This document shows positions 55,274 through 64,000 of a stretch of 64,000 nucleotides of DNA, one piece after another. Source of the DNA: Brevundimonas diminuta (GTDB lineage Bacteria; Pseudomonadota; Alphaproteobacteria; Caulobacterales; Caulobacteraceae); contig NZ_CP073063.1 in NCBI RefSeq assembly GCF_022654015.1, forward strand, positions 434,001 through 498,000, in the 5' to 3' direction. Position numbers and translations under genes: made by a program. The stretch's first letter is position 1. Every line of letters begins with the position of its first letter. Below the pieces are notes generated by a model that was not told the DNA's origin, made no database searches, and saw nothing but the letters and a program-made list of their open reading frames with translations.

Positions 55274-57175
55274 TTACTGCCCGTTCGCAAATCTTCGAGC
55301 GATAGACGTTATGTGCGGATAGGTGCCGCGCGAAGTTTGATCTAAAAAGTTACTCCACGCGTTTGGCTGATTAGCGGGGTAGATACATACTGCCGCAAGC
55401 CTAGACGCGTCGTTTTTCAATATCTTATCACCTTTGACGATGATAGTCTCAGTGATGCTCCGTGCGTTCACACGCACTTTTAGCCATTTCATGGTTCCGC
55501 TCGGGAGCCTTGCCTCGATCGTGGCATGAGTTGTGCCGACTTGGAGAGAAATGCTGTCAGGCCCATGTGGTGAAACGAACAGCAACATCGCAATGACTGG
55601 TTCATTCCCAGAAACTATGCCCAGTTGAATCGGTTCTTTAGTCAATAGAAAACCATCTTTATCGAGAAACGCAAGGCTTTCGGGCTTAATGACTAGTCGC
55701 GAGTCAATGTCTGTAAAGGGAAGGGTGTTGCGTCTCCGAAGTATACTCAAGCGGGCCCTCGCTGGACTGTTGCCGAGGCGCACTTTCCATTTCTGTAGTT
55801 CGTCAACCGTATTGCCGCGGTAGGGGGGGGGGGGGACGTCCCGCATCAGCCTTCTTCCCTCAACGAGCGATGCGAAGGCTTTAAGCTGAACCGCGACCGA
55901 CGATATGTCGCTGGTCGTCAGCCTCATGTCGGCACGAGGCGCCAGTCCTCCCAAACCATGTCGTAAGGCCAACGCTAGCGGTAGGCCTTGTCTCGCTATG
56001 CTCAAGCCGAGTAATCGTGCTCCTGGGTCCGATGCGGCCAGCACAACACCAGACGCGCTAACCTCGACATCGGAATCGGAGTGCGAATCGATCAATCGGA
56101 ATAATGACGCCTGTTTCGGATCCAATAACGGAAGAGCCGCTTTGACGATCTTCATTTCGTCGGAAGATTCCGGACCACAAACTAATATTGGTCCGCTCGG
56201 ATCTATAGACTTCTGACCAGATAGCTCTGGGCGGATGGTGGCGATCTGCGCCGAAAACGACTGCGCAATGTTCTGAATGTCGCCGGGATCCAGATCAAGG
56301 AATGTGACGGCGCCAGACGCCACCTCGTTCAACAAGGCAAGATAGAAATCCTGCGCGACTTTAAATCCGCTGAGATCGTCATTCGCCGCAGTAGGCTGCG
56401 GGAAATCTACCAAACCGGCAAGAATCGGAATGTCCCTTGACTTGGCATCGTACAAAAGGCCTTCGATGTGTTCGGGCCGGTGAAGTAGCCAAGGCCCGGT
56501 GACGATTAGCGCCGCGCAACTAGCTGGTAAATCGTAAGGTATACCTTTAATATCATGCCAGCGACCTTCTCGCCACTGTATGACATCGACTCTGTCGTAT
56601 TGCGACTTCATTGAAGCTGTAACGGTTGCTGCTACGACTAGGCCGTGATCAAGCGCCCCTGTAATATCCAATAAAAGGGTTCCGTCCCCTATTGTACGAT
56701 TACCGTAGCGTGGTGTCTGCGTGGCACGCACGAACTCACCTCGCGCCTGCCTTAGCGCCGTTACGCTTGCGCCGAGATTAGCAGCTTCTTGAATGGCGTA
56801 GACGTTGTCGGGAGAAAGCGCGGCAGACTGTTCGTAGCTTTTACGGGCTTCGTTCAGCTTTCCTTGAAGCCGTAAGACGTGTCCGAGTTGAAGCCACGTG
56901 TCGGCGTTAGCGGCGTCGAGCGCGAGCGCCCTTCGATAGGCTTTCTCAGCTTCCGGCATGTTCGATGCGACTTTGTGGGCATGGCCCAACTGCACCCAAA
57001 TCGCTTCCAGAGAAGGATCACCGGCGAGGGCAATCGAATAGTGCTCGCGGGCCTGAGACCAATCCCCACTATCCCGCGCCAGATCGCCACGACGCGCATG
57101 TTCGCGAGGCAAAACGGTTCCGGAATTGAGCGCCCTTTGAGCTCTCCGATACAATCTGGCTAGTTGGCGTTTCAT
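55274..57175 (-). CDS. TPR-repeat protein of the polysaccharide locus, unknown C-terminal part
   Basis: The 633-residue product begins with a basic segment, then about three tetratricopeptide repeats (about 25-130: GDWSQAREHYSIALAGDPSL, MPEAEKAYRRALALDAANAD, LNEARKSYEQSAALSPDN). The remainder has a part with a GT-B-like start (TLLLDITGALDHGL) but no complete motif, and a beta-rich tail (SISLQVGTTHATIEARLPSG). The codons for PPPP at about 457-460 sit on a run of 13 C. It overlaps the stop of the next glycosyltransferase (ATGA). Glycosyltransferase accessory protein is one possibility; it could also be a degenerate transferase. Confidence 0.72.
   Translation of the reverse strand: MKRQLARLYRRAQRALNSGTVLPREHARRGDLARDSGDWSQAREHYSIALAGDPSLEAIWVQLGHAHKVASNMPEAEKAYRRALALDAANADTWLQLGHVLRLQGKLNEARKSYEQSAALSPDNVYAIQEAANLGASVTALRQARGEFVRATQTPRYGNRTIGDGTLLLDITGALDHGLVVAATVTASMKSQYDRVDVIQWREGRWHDIKGIPYDLPASCAALIVTGPWLLHRPEHIEGLLYDAKSRDIPILAGLVDFPQPTAANDDLSGFKVAQDFYLALLNEVASGAVTFLDLDPGDIQNIAQSFSAQIATIRPELSGQKSIDPSGPILVCGPESSDEMKIVKAALPLLDPKQASLFRLIDSHSDSDVEVSASGVVLAASDPGARLLGLSIARQGLPLALALRHGLGGLAPRADMRLTTSDISSVAVQLKAFASLVEGRRLMRDVPPPPYRGNTVDELQKWKVRLGNSPARARLSILRRRNTLPFTDIDSRLVIKPESLAFLDKDGFLLTKEPIQLGIVSGNEPVIAMLLFVSPHGPDSISLQVGTTHATIEARLPSGTMKWLKVRVNARSITETIIVKGDKILKNDASRLAAVCIYPANQPNAWSNFLDQTSRGTYPHITSIARRFANGQ
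55823..55835. repeat. Run of 13 G (C on the coding strand) inside the TPR gene
   Basis: A 13-base homopolymer, poly-C on the coding strand, encodes the last base of a Val codon and four Pro codons. A run this long is rare in a coding gene and prone to slippage, so it may switch the gene on and off. The displayed length keeps the reading frame open. Confidence 0.85.
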
Positions 57176-58710
57176 GAAAACAGGATATCGTTCATCCCGA
57201 AGGATACTAAAACATCATCGGATACGCCTTGACAGACTGTCGTCGCTTGAAGGCGAAGCAAGCTGTAGCCGCGCTGAATATGAAGCGGCAGGTCAAAGTT
57301 TACTTCTGAAGCCCCCTCCGCAAGTTCTCTTACCCCTAGTGTCCACTCGTTCAGAGTCGCGATAAGCGTTTGGCTCCCCATGCCCGCGGGAACCACCACG
57401 GATAGTTTCAAATTGCTGAAGGCGGTCGCAATTGGGTCGGTCCGGAAGCGAATCTCACAGCCATGGCCCGTTATCCATGCAACGCTTCCGACATGCTCCA
57501 GCTGGCCGGAACTCACGTAGGTGTCGGCTCTCCCGGGGGTTAACGGAACTCTGGCACCCTCCAGCCAAGGCGCATCGCCACGTTCATGGTGCATATCATG
57601 AGGTGACGATGCCTCGTTACTCCCAACGGGGATGTACGTAGCGACGGGACAGCCAGACATCGAACCTACCAGATCCGCATGCTTTATCAGAAATGTCGTA
57701 TACGCGATAATGCCACTGTAATAGGAGGTGGAAAGCGCTCGCGAAAACGCGGCGATATCTGGAATGTCAATTTTGTTTGGCGCTTCACAGTTTTCAACAA
57801 TATCTAAAAGCTCGAGAGCTTGCAGCTCCCAGTTCTGTCGACCAATTCTTGCAGTTTCGTATGCCAAGTAACCAAGAGACTCGGCTTGATCCGCGGTGAT
57901 TGTCACCGAATGAGCTTCATCGGGGTTGTAAAGGACGCCGTTTAACCAGTTTGATATGTATTCGTTGTGCGTGGGTTCGTCGCATGCCACGATCAGCATC
58001 CCGCGGCTCATAGCCTCTAGAAGTGCCATGCCGATTCCCTCGGCGCGCCGTGGGGCAATGAACACGTTCGCTTGTGCTAGGGCGGCATGATAATCGGCTG
58101 CGTTAGGGAACCAGCTTGTTTGAGTGACCGTGCAAGACGACGTGGAGGACACCTTGTACGCACGCGTATCAAGGTGTGGCTCATCCGGTGCGTTATGCAC
58201 GTGAAGTGACTCGATCTGGCCGTGCAACAACTTCATGATGGCCGGTGCGCTGATGCCGTGTTCAGGACGTCGCTGCCAAAGGAACGCTCTTAGGCCAGTC
58301 TTGAATGTCGCCCGCTCGCTCTGTGAAACAACCGGCATGAAATAGCGCGCCAGAAAGGACTTATTCCCCAGTCCAGCGATGCGATGATGCAGCGTAAAAC
58401 TGAAATTCACAAACTGTGCTTTGGCGGACCATATCCAGTGTAAATCCGGCATCGTAGCGGAACCATCGTACATCGGGACAACAACCGTCGGGATCCCGAG
58501 CGCCAAGAACACCGGCGCGATATAGTCCATCTGCCAGATCACAACGACATCTATGCTTGCGGCAAGTGCGATGGTTTCTTCGGCAATATTCGACGGAGGA
58601 TCTATATGCGCGATTTTTACATCGAATCGTCGTTTGAGCAAATCTATGAAAAACTGACTTGACGCCGTCGAAGTGTGGAAGGCGTGATCCACAAAAAGGA
58701 GCGTTTTCAT
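57172..58710 (-). CDS. Glycosyltransferase (GT4-like) with beta-rich C-terminal extension
   Basis: The 512-residue product has a GT-B pattern with APRRAEGIGMALLEAMSRGMLIVACDEPTHNEYI, where the EX7E acid pair is present (EGIGMALLE), and ends with about 130 residues of beta-rich sequence (SNLKLSVVVPAGMGSQTLIATLNEW). The sugar and acceptor are unknown. ATG 58710 shares one base with the stop of the upstream glycosyltransferase gene (TGATG). It overlaps the TPR gene downstream by 4 bases; the three genes form one operon. Confidence 0.85.
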   Translation of the reverse strand: MKTLLFVDHAFHTSTASSQFFIDLLKRRFDVKIAHIDPPSNIAEETIALAASIDVVVIWQMDYIAPVFLALGIPTVVVPMYDGSATMPDLHWIWSAKAQFVNFSFTLHHRIAGLGNKSFLARYFMPVVSQSERATFKTGLRAFLWQRRPEHGISAPAIMKLLHGQIESLHVHNAPDEPHLDTRAYKVSSTSSCTVTQTSWFPNAADYHAALAQANVFIAPRRAEGIGMALLEAMSRGMLIVACDEPTHNEYISNWLNGVLYNPDEAHSVTITADQAESLGYLAYETARIGRQNWELQALELLDIVENCEAPNKIDIPDIAAFSRALSTSYYSGIIAYTTFLIKHADLVGSMSGCPVATYIPVGSNEASSPHDMHHERGDAPWLEGARVPLTPGRADTYVSSGQLEHVGSVAWITGHGCEIRFRTDPIATAFSNLKLSVVVPAGMGSQTLIATLNEWTLGVRELAEGASEVNFDLPLHIQRGYSLLRLQATTVCQGVSDDVLVSFGMNDILFS

Positions 58711-59897
58711 CAAATCTTCAACCAGCTCTGGAATGCGGCAGTATTGTCCAAATGAAATCGATGTCGCGCCTGCGCTGCTCGGCCAGCAAGAACTGACCGC
58801 CTCGTCCCCGCCATCTCGAATATCGCGTCTACCATGGCAGGAACGCTGTCTACGACCACGCCTAGATTGTAGTGGCGAGCAATCCCGGCGAATGCCGTAC
58901 CCTCCAGGGTAATTGCAGGTCTTCCGTGAAAAGCTGCTTCCATAAGAACTGCCGAGCCACGATAGCGGTAGGTGGCCGCATCATAGGGAAGAAGGACGGC
59001 ATGGCTGCGTTCATAGGCCGCAATCATCTCCTCGGATGAAATGGCCGAAGCCTGCACTTCGACGCCAGGAAGCGCGTAAAGGTTTCGCGCCGTAGTCACG
59101 CTGTGTTTGAGGTCGGCCGCAGGCAGCATTTGCGTGATGAACCGGATCGTCATTTCCGGATCGCGGCGCCGCACGGCCGAGAAAATTTCCGGCAAGTGCA
59201 TGAACCCTTTGTCGTGACGCGCTGACCCCGCGCAGTAGAACACGAACGGACCATGTTCGCGCATTGGAATCGGCTTCGACATTTCGGGATAAGCCGTTAC
59301 GGTGACAATAGACTCTAGTTTTTCCGCGAGCACGTCAGCGTAAAGCGGTGTTTCGGCGCTGAAAGACATTTCAATCCCGTCCTCCATTGCCAGCCTGAGG
59401 CGCCCGATCAGCTCTTCAAGCGGATCCCTATATGTATGGGATGCGTTTTCCATCACACCGATAAAGCGCAAAAGAAGACGAGGTCTCCTATCTCGCGGCC
59501 ACTTTTCCAGAGCATTCAGTAAACCGACCGCGCCGTAGAAATCGAGATGCGGGTGGAACAAAGTATCTTCAGCGCCAATACCAAATTCTCTAAGTAGCGC
59601 TAAGGCGTCCTCGGTTGCCATCCTCTCTTCATCATCTATAAACCAACCTGGCGAAGGCGATGTTTTGATAGTAGATTCAGTTCGGACATTCGGAAAATAG
59701 CGGCTGTAGTAAAAACGAAAAAACGGTGTTAAACATTTGGCTTTGGCAATGTCGGCCGATAGCTCTTTACAGCACACAGCATATACATCTTTAGTGTTAT
59801 TCTGAATCAGCTGTCGGAAGTAGCCCATCGCTGGTACGTTGTGTCCAAATGGCAATACGCACATAGGATCACAGATCAAAACTCTGCCCAAGCTCAT
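58710..59897 (-). CDS. Glycosyltransferase
   Basis: The 395-residue product has a GT-B-like pattern: LLLRFIGVMENASHTYRDP, SKPIPMREHGPFVFYCAGSARHDKGF, MLPAADLKH and HAVLLPYDAATYRYRGSAVLMEAAFHGRPAITLEGTAFAG. The last motif resembles the GT4 acid motif with changes, so the donor-site details differ. GGAAGGG lies 2 bases before ATG 59897, preferred over the upstream in-frame start at 59951. It is the first gene of the three-gene operon. Confidence 0.8.
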   Translation of the reverse strand: MSLGRVLICDPMCVLPFGHNVPAMGYFRQLIQNNTKDVYAVCCKELSADIAKAKCLTPFFRFYYSRYFPNVRTESTIKTSPSPGWFIDDEERMATEDALALLREFGIGAEDTLFHPHLDFYGAVGLLNALEKWPRDRRPRLLLRFIGVMENASHTYRDPLEELIGRLRLAMEDGIEMSFSAETPLYADVLAEKLESIVTVTAYPEMSKPIPMREHGPFVFYCAGSARHDKGFMHLPEIFSAVRRRDPEMTIRFITQMLPAADLKHSVTTARNLYALPGVEVQASAISSEEMIAAYERSHAVLLPYDAATYRYRGSAVLMEAAFHGRPAITLEGTAFAGIARHYNLGVVVDSVPAMVDAIFEMAGTRRSVLAGRAAQARHRFHLDNTAAFQSWLKI

Positions 59898-60058
59898 CGC
59901 CCTTCCAAATTCACCGTGCGGCCAACGCTTTCCAGCGAAGCCCTCTCCCACTACCTCGATCCAATAGCTTATTGTGGGGTTTTCGGATTAGATGATATGC
60001 GGTTGCCGACTCGCAGTGTCAATCATGGCTGCGACCGGTCCTGACGAGGAAATCCTAG

Positions 60059-60907
60059 GTGTACACAGAGATAGCAAGCGTAGGCTCAAGCCAGATAGAG
60101 GTCACACCTGGGCACATTTATCTTTATCCACATCTTCCTGCCACATATGATTATGTCCCTTGGAATGTGGTAAACCACGTCATAAAGAGCGCTAAGCTAT
60201 CTTCGCCGACGCTAATCGACGTTGGGGCTAATGTTGGCGACAGCCTTGCTCACTATCGTCGCTTCTCAGACGGGCCCGCTATTTGTATTGAGCCAGCTGA
60301 CAATTTTTTTGCAGTGCTGAAGCGGAACGCTCTCAAGTTTGCAAACGTCGAGCTCGTCAAGAGCTTGCTGGTGCCAGACGATATGGTTGGAAAGGTGGCG
60401 TTCTCGGGAAATGAGCAAACCGGCGCTACTCGGATTTCGTCGGAAGGGGATGATATTTGGTCAGGGCCCTACATTACGTTTTCGGATCTTCTTTCAAATA
60501 GAAGCGGCCCTGTAATCATAAAGACTGATACTGATGGATTTGATGCGGATATCATAAAGTCTGCCCTTCCGCATATTTCAAACGGTCGAGAAGTCCCAAT
60601 ACTTTATTTCGAAGGCCCAAGTGAAGCGCAGATGAGGAGCGGAGACTACCTGGAGTACGTTGCTGTTTGCGAGCAGTTGGTATTGCAAGGTTATGGTCTG
60701 TTGTTTCTAACAAATGTAGGAATGCCTTACACTTACTCACAAGAAATCGGTGGAGCGGCGGCGGCCCTGTCAGCGCTAGAAACTGGATACCGACGAGGGA
60801 TGGCTTTATGCCACTACTACGACGTGATTGCAGTCAAGCTAGATCTCGTAACGCATGAATTTGCACTGAAGAGTCCGTGGGGAGATGAGTTTTTTGTGAC
60901 TGAATAA
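60059..60907 (+). CDS. FkbM family methyltransferase
   Basis: The 282-residue product has LIDVGANVGDSLAHYRRF, ICIEPADNFFAVLKRNA and VIIKTDTDGFDADIIKSALPHI, matching the FkbM family; the residues after Asp of the KTD motif are changed from the typical. It probably methylates a sugar of the polysaccharide. Start GTG 60059 with GAGGA 8 bases before. AT-rich and isolated on the plus strand, divergent from the glycosyltransferase operon. Confidence 0.85.
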   Translation: MYTEIASVGSSQIEVTPGHIYLYPHLPATYDYVPWNVVNHVIKSAKLSSPTLIDVGANVGDSLAHYRRFSDGPAICIEPADNFFAVLKRNALKFANVELVKSLLVPDDMVGKVAFSGNEQTGATRISSEGDDIWSGPYITFSDLLSNRSGPVIIKTDTDGFDADIIKSALPHISNGREVPILYFEGPSEAQMRSGDYLEYVAVCEQLVLQGYGLLFLTNVGMPYTYSQEIGGAAAALSALETGYRRGMALCHYYDVIAVKLDLVTHEFALKSPWGDEFFVTE

Positions 60908-60910
60908 ATG

Positions 60911-62203
60911 TCACATTAACTTTTGGTACAAGGCGCTTAGCCTATCCACGTACCGTTTTTCAGAGAATAGCGCCGCCTGCTTGGTGCCTTTCGAAACCAA
61001 CTTGTGCATCAAATCATCATCTGAATCCAATGCCTGAATACCCCTCGTTATGGCGCTGACATCGTACGGATCTACGGTCAGCGCTGCCTCGCCGCCAACC
61101 TCGGGAAGCGATCCAGTAGTAGATGTTAGGACCGCCGTCTCTAGGAGCATCGACTCCAAAACGGGCAAGCCAAAGCCCTCATATAGGGAAGGAAACAACG
61201 TGGCACGCGCGCCGCGTATCAAGCTGATCAACATCGATTGGGACATATATTCATAACGTCGAATACGATCGGCGCTCGGGCCGCCATCTCGCTTGACCTG
61301 TTCCAACAAGGCGGTCTCACCCTCAGCTAGCCAGGAGCGCCCACCAACTATGATCAAAGGCTTTTTGACGCCGGAGGAAAGGTAGGCCTCGATGATCCGC
61401 CCGACGTTCTTCTTTGGCTCAATTGCACCAAAGTAGAGGAAGTAGTCTTTCCATCCAAGATTGAATATGCCTTCAAGCTCTAGCGCCACCTCCTCTTGAG
61501 GACGCTCGCGGAACTCCAACGGGACCTTCACTGCCTGATACGTGTTGGTGACTCTCTCTTCCGGTACGCCCAGCAAGCGGATAACATCCTGCCTCGTGGT
61601 TTCGGAAACGACGACTATATGGTCTGCCTTTTTGGCTATGTGGTTGCAAAGTCGGCGGTATGTGGACTTGTTCTCAGTCGTGCTGTGGGGGAGCCGGAGC
61701 GGTATCAGGTCGTGTATCGTGTAAATGTTCAGAGCATTAGTCGCGTGGAGAGGCAGGGTGGCCGTCCAGTGCATGATGTCCGGTTTGGGGGCACCCTCGA
61801 ATGTGACCGGGGTTGGCGTACCGTAAACTTGGAAACCCCTTTGGGCATAGTGAAACAGATTTTGAGCCGCCCAAAAGGACTTTGCATCTGGTCGACCGCC
61901 TGACCGACTTGGCCAGATAACTTCTCCGCTTGGCAGGACGGGGACAGCCTTTCGCCCGAACCGCGTCGAAATAGTATCGATATAACGGCGGCTTTTTCGA
62001 ACTTTTGCGGATGTATTCAGGGAGTCTGCAAGCGCAACTTCGTTGAGTACATTGTCCGCGCTGATGGCGTTTGGCGGTCCATACAGGACCTGACCACTTA
62101 GGCCGAGCGAACTCAGTGACGTCAGGAGGTTTCGGCCGTATGTCGCTATGCCTGTGCCATTAGGCAGGGCTAAGTTGTAGCCGTCGATGCAAACTGTGCT
62201 CAT
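60911..62203 (-). CDS. Glycosyltransferase family 4
   Basis: The 430-residue product starts VCIDGYNLALPNGTGIATYGRNLL, then NIYTIHDLIPLRLPH, HIVVVSETTRQDVIRLLGVPEERV, YFLYFGAIEPKKNVGRIIEAY, ATLFPSLYEGFGLPVLESM (EX7E motif) and TTGSLPEVGGEAALTVDPYD. This is a typical retaining GT4 of polysaccharide synthesis (mannosyl- or fucosyltransferase-like). The middle contains an unusual insert (about 70-150) with PVTFEGAPKPDIMHWT. It is convergent with the FkbM gene. Confidence 0.93.
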   Translation of the reverse strand: MSTVCIDGYNLALPNGTGIATYGRNLLTSLSSLGLSGQVLYGPPNAISADNVLNEVALADSLNTSAKVRKSRRYIDTISTRFGRKAVPVLPSGEVIWPSRSGGRPDAKSFWAAQNLFHYAQRGFQVYGTPTPVTFEGAPKPDIMHWTATLPLHATNALNIYTIHDLIPLRLPHSTTENKSTYRRLCNHIAKKADHIVVVSETTRQDVIRLLGVPEERVTNTYQAVKVPLEFRERPQEEVALELEGIFNLGWKDYFLYFGAIEPKKNVGRIIEAYLSSGVKKPLIIVGGRSWLAEGETALLEQVKRDGGPSADRIRRYEYMSQSMLISLIRGARATLFPSLYEGFGLPVLESMLLETAVLTSTTGSLPEVGGEAALTVDPYDVSAITRGIQALDSDDDLMHKLVSKGTKQAALFSEKRYVDRLSALYQKLM

Positions 62204-62291
62204 GTCGAAGGCCTAATGCCTTTCGAAACCTATTGAAATGCAGCTCCGTAGAATTCTCCAGAAAGATTGGAAGTTTGAGATAACGGGAAAG

Positions 62292-62301
62292 GATAATTAT
62301 C
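62292..62301. promoter_or_regulatory. AT-rich palindrome upstream of argB
   Basis: GATAATTATC is a perfect 10-base palindrome about 47 bases before argB ATG 62348, with TAATTAT as a possible -10 element. It lies in the 144-base gap between the divergent glycosyltransferase gene and argB. Confidence 0.25.
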
Positions 62302-62347
62302 GTGGTAGCGTGACACCGCCCCCATCCCCCGCTATTTCGCGCGCGTG

Positions 62348-63277
62348 ATGAACGAAACAGAACGCCAGTCGGAAGAACGCAGCTGGGAGACGGCGAAGAC
62401 GCTCGCCGAGGCCTTGCCGTATATTCAGGTGTATGACCGCGAGACCGTGGTCATCAAGTACGGCGGTCACGCCATGGGCGAGAGCGCCGTGGCGCGTCAG
62501 TTTGCGGCCGATGTGGTGCTGCTGAAGCTGATGGGCGTGAACCCGGTGGTGGTGCATGGCGGCGGGCCGCAGATCAGCGCCATGCTGGACAAGGCCGGGG
62601 TGAAGTCCAGCTTCGTCGACGGGCTGCGGGTTACCGATCCCGCGACGATGGAGGTCGCCGAGATGGTGCTGTCGGGCGCGGTGAATAAAGAAATCGCCCA
62701 CTGGATCACCATGGCCGGCAAGGAGGCGGACGTGCGCGGCGTCGGCCTGTCGGGCAAGGACGCCGGTCTGCTGACGGTCGAGAAGACGCGCCGCACCAAG
62801 CGCGACCCCGACAGCATGATCGAGCATGAGGTCGATCTGGGCTATGTCGGCGAACCGACCAAGGTCGATCCCAAGCTGATCGCCGGCCTGATCGCGTCCG
62901 AGACCGAAGACTGGGTCCCGGTCATCGCCCCGATCGGCGTGGCCGAAGACGGCCAGACCTACAACGTCAACGCCGACACGGTGGCGGGCGCCGTGGCGGG
63001 GTCGCTGAACGCCAAGCGGATGCTGTTGCTGACGGACGTGCCGGGGGTCAAAGGCGCGGACGGCGACATCATCCGCCAGATGACGCTGGACGAGACGCAA
63101 AACCTGATCGACACGGGCGTCGCCACCGGCGGCATGATCCCCAAGCTGGAGACGGCCATGGCCGCCGTTCGCGCGGGCGTCGAGGCGGTGGTCATTCTGG
63201 ACGGGCGTCGGCCGCACGCCATGCTGGTCGAGTTGTTCACCGAATTCGGCGCCGGCACCCTGGTGAAGGCGTCTTGA
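62348..63277 (+). CDS. argB: Acetylglutamate kinase
   Basis: The 309-residue product has [58 protein letters not shown] and [27 protein letters not shown], the acetylglutamate kinase core. It catalyses the second step of arginine synthesis. Starts at GTG 62345 and ATG 62348 differ by one codon. The stop overlaps the next gene's TTG start (TTGA). Host-like GC composition returns here. Confidence 0.97.
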   Translation: MNETERQSEERSWETAKTLAEALPYIQVYDRETVVIKYGGHAMGESAVARQFAADVVLLKLMGVNPVVVHGGGPQISAMLDKAGVKSSFVDGLRVTDPATMEVAEMVLSGAVNKEIAHWITMAGKEADVRGVGLSGKDAGLLTVEKTRRTKRDPDSMIEHEVDLGYVGEPTKVDPKLIAGLIASETEDWVPVIAPIGVAEDGQTYNVNADTVAGAVAGSLNAKRMLLLTDVPGVKGADGDIIRQMTLDETQNLIDTGVATGGMIPKLETAMAAVRAGVEAVVILDGRRPHAMLVELFTEFGAGTLVKAS

Positions 63278-63948
63278 TCGACCCCCATTCCACATCCCTT
63301 GGGCATGTGCGCGCCTGGGTGTTCGACATGGACGACACCCTGTATCCGCGCGAGCAGGGTCTGATGCGGCTGGTCCAGGCGCGCATCAACGCCTTCGTGG
63401 TCGAGGCCGTCGGGCTGGAGCCCGAGGCCGCAGCCGCGATGCAGCGCCAGTTCCTGGACGAACACGGCACGACCCTGGCCGGGTTGATGGCCAACTATGC
63501 CGTCGATACCGAACGGTTCCTGCGCGAGGTGCACGACGTGCCGCTGGATGGCGTCGAGCCCAATCCACGTCTGGCCGAGCGGCTGAAGGCTCTGCCCGGT
63601 CGTTGCTATGTCTTCACCAACGGCGCGCGGGATTACGCCCACCGTGTGCTGGACCGGATCGGGGTCGCCGACTGTTTCGAAGGCGTCTTCGCCATCGAGG
63701 ATGGGGATCTGACGCCCAAGCCCAATCCCGCGACCTTCCGCCGGATGCTGGAGCAATTCGACATTGATCCGCACCGATCCGCCTTCTTCGAGGACACGCC
63801 CAAGAACCTGGAACCGGCCAAGGCGTTGGGCATGGCGACGGTGCTGATCGGCGACGGTCATGGCAAGCCGATCGGGCCGCACATCGACCATGTGGCCCCG
63901 GACCTTCTCGACTTCCTCTCCGACCTGCCCTTCAAGGACGCCGCATGA
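63274..63948 (+). CDS. HAD-family pyrimidine 5'-nucleotidase-like phosphatase
   Basis: The 224-residue product has [10 protein letters not shown] (nucleophile Asp), [13 protein letters not shown] and [11 protein letters not shown], and [17 protein letters not shown], fitting the pyrimidine 5'-nucleotidase / SDT1-like HAD group. Substrate is probably a nucleotide monophosphate. It starts with TTG overlapping argB and its own stop overlaps the dapD ATG (ATGA). In Caulobacter a similar gene sits between argB and dapD. Confidence 0.9.
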   Translation: MIDPHSTSLGHVRAWVFDMDDTLYPREQGLMRLVQARINAFVVEAVGLEPEAAAAMQRQFLDEHGTTLAGLMANYAVDTERFLREVHDVPLDGVEPNPRLAERLKALPGRCYVFTNGARDYAHRVLDRIGVADCFEGVFAIEDGDLTPKPNPATFRRMLEQFDIDPHRSAFFEDTPKNLEPAKALGMATVLIGDGHGKPIGPHIDHVAPDLLDFLSDLPFKDAA

Positions 63949-64000
63949 CCGATCTGTCGCATCTCGAATCCGTCGTCGAGGCCGCCTGGGAACAGCGCGC
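63945..64000 (+). CDS. dapD: Start of dapD (tetrahydrodipicolinate N-succinyltransferase), cut by window end
   Basis: Only 18 codons are in the window: [18 protein letters not shown]. They resemble the N-terminus of DapD, and argB, HAD and dapD are adjacent in Caulobacter. The ATG overlaps the HAD stop codon as ATGA. DapD succinylates tetrahydrodipicolinate in lysine and diaminopimelate synthesis. Confidence 0.72.
   Translation, partial: MTDLSHLESVVEAAWEQR

Noticed and set aside
55274..57175. Pseudogene call for the TPR gene because of its C13 run
   Set aside because: With 13 bases the frame stays open over the whole gene; only a length change would break it.

Overview
The window reads as chromosomal DNA of a high-GC alphaproteobacterium of the Caulobacterales, most likely Brevundimonas or a close relative. 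This is an inference from several things: strong G/C bias at third codon positions, the rph / hrcA-grpE and argB / HAD phosphatase / dapD gene orders, proline-rich OmpA proteins, and frequent GTG and TTG starts with stop-start overlaps. I saw no tRNA, rRNA, CRISPR array, insertion sequence or prophage, and no gap between genes longer than about 175 bases.

Region 1 (1-9.3 kb): the 3' end of an OmpA-type porin, a convergent OmpA-domain lipoprotein, a 2-oxoglutarate oxygenase, a TadG-like von Willebrand protein with two phage-like modules inserted in its domain, an M2 peptidase, mtgA, a WD40 protein and a pirin. Region 2 (9.3-16 kb): a divergent Lrp-type regulator and the branched-chain 2-oxoacid dehydrogenase genes: E1 alpha, E1 beta, an E2 with two nearly identical lipoyl domains, and E3. 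A small exported cysteine-containing protein gene sits between E2 and E3.

Region 3 (16-37.4 kb) is mostly housekeeping: a short-chain dehydrogenase and Rrf2 regulator, kup, an RsmB-like rRNA methyltransferase, rpe, a heparinase II/III-like protein, purH, a Tat-exported dienelactone hydrolase, a lipoprotein subtilase, grpE-hrcA divergent from rph, a lipoprotein, glmM divergent from glmS, and two Crp/Fnr-like regulators, one of them with a DUF6894 protein. Region 4 (37.4-47.2 kb): phosphohexomutase, a glycosyltransferase, an FkbM methyltransferase, a mannose-1-phosphate guanylyltransferase fused to an AGE-type isomerase, and an Lrp regulator divergent from putA.

Region 5 (47.2-62.2 kb) is a surface-polysaccharide locus with partly AT-rich, foreign-looking composition, lying between putA and argB. 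It encodes a CMP-sugar synthetase-like protein, a capsule-synthesis-type transferase, Gmd and Fcl for GDP-L-fucose, a KpsM/KpsE/KpsT-type ABC exporter, three glycosyltransferase-like proteins, a TPR protein whose gene holds a run of 13 cytosines, an FkbM methyltransferase, and a protein of unknown function next to the export ATPase. With the phosphohexomutase and the ManC-AGE fusion of region 4, the window contains a whole plausible route from fructose-6-phosphate to GDP-fucose; glmS and glmM supply glucosamine phosphates. Region 6 (62.3-64 kb) returns to host-like composition with argB, a HAD phosphatase and the start of dapD.

The most interesting parts are the polysaccharide locus (C13 tract, CMP-sugar pair, unknown protein coupled to the exporter), the ManC-AGE fusion and the TadG-like protein with inserted HGL modules. 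Functions come from motifs read by eye and recalled family features; no database search was possible.
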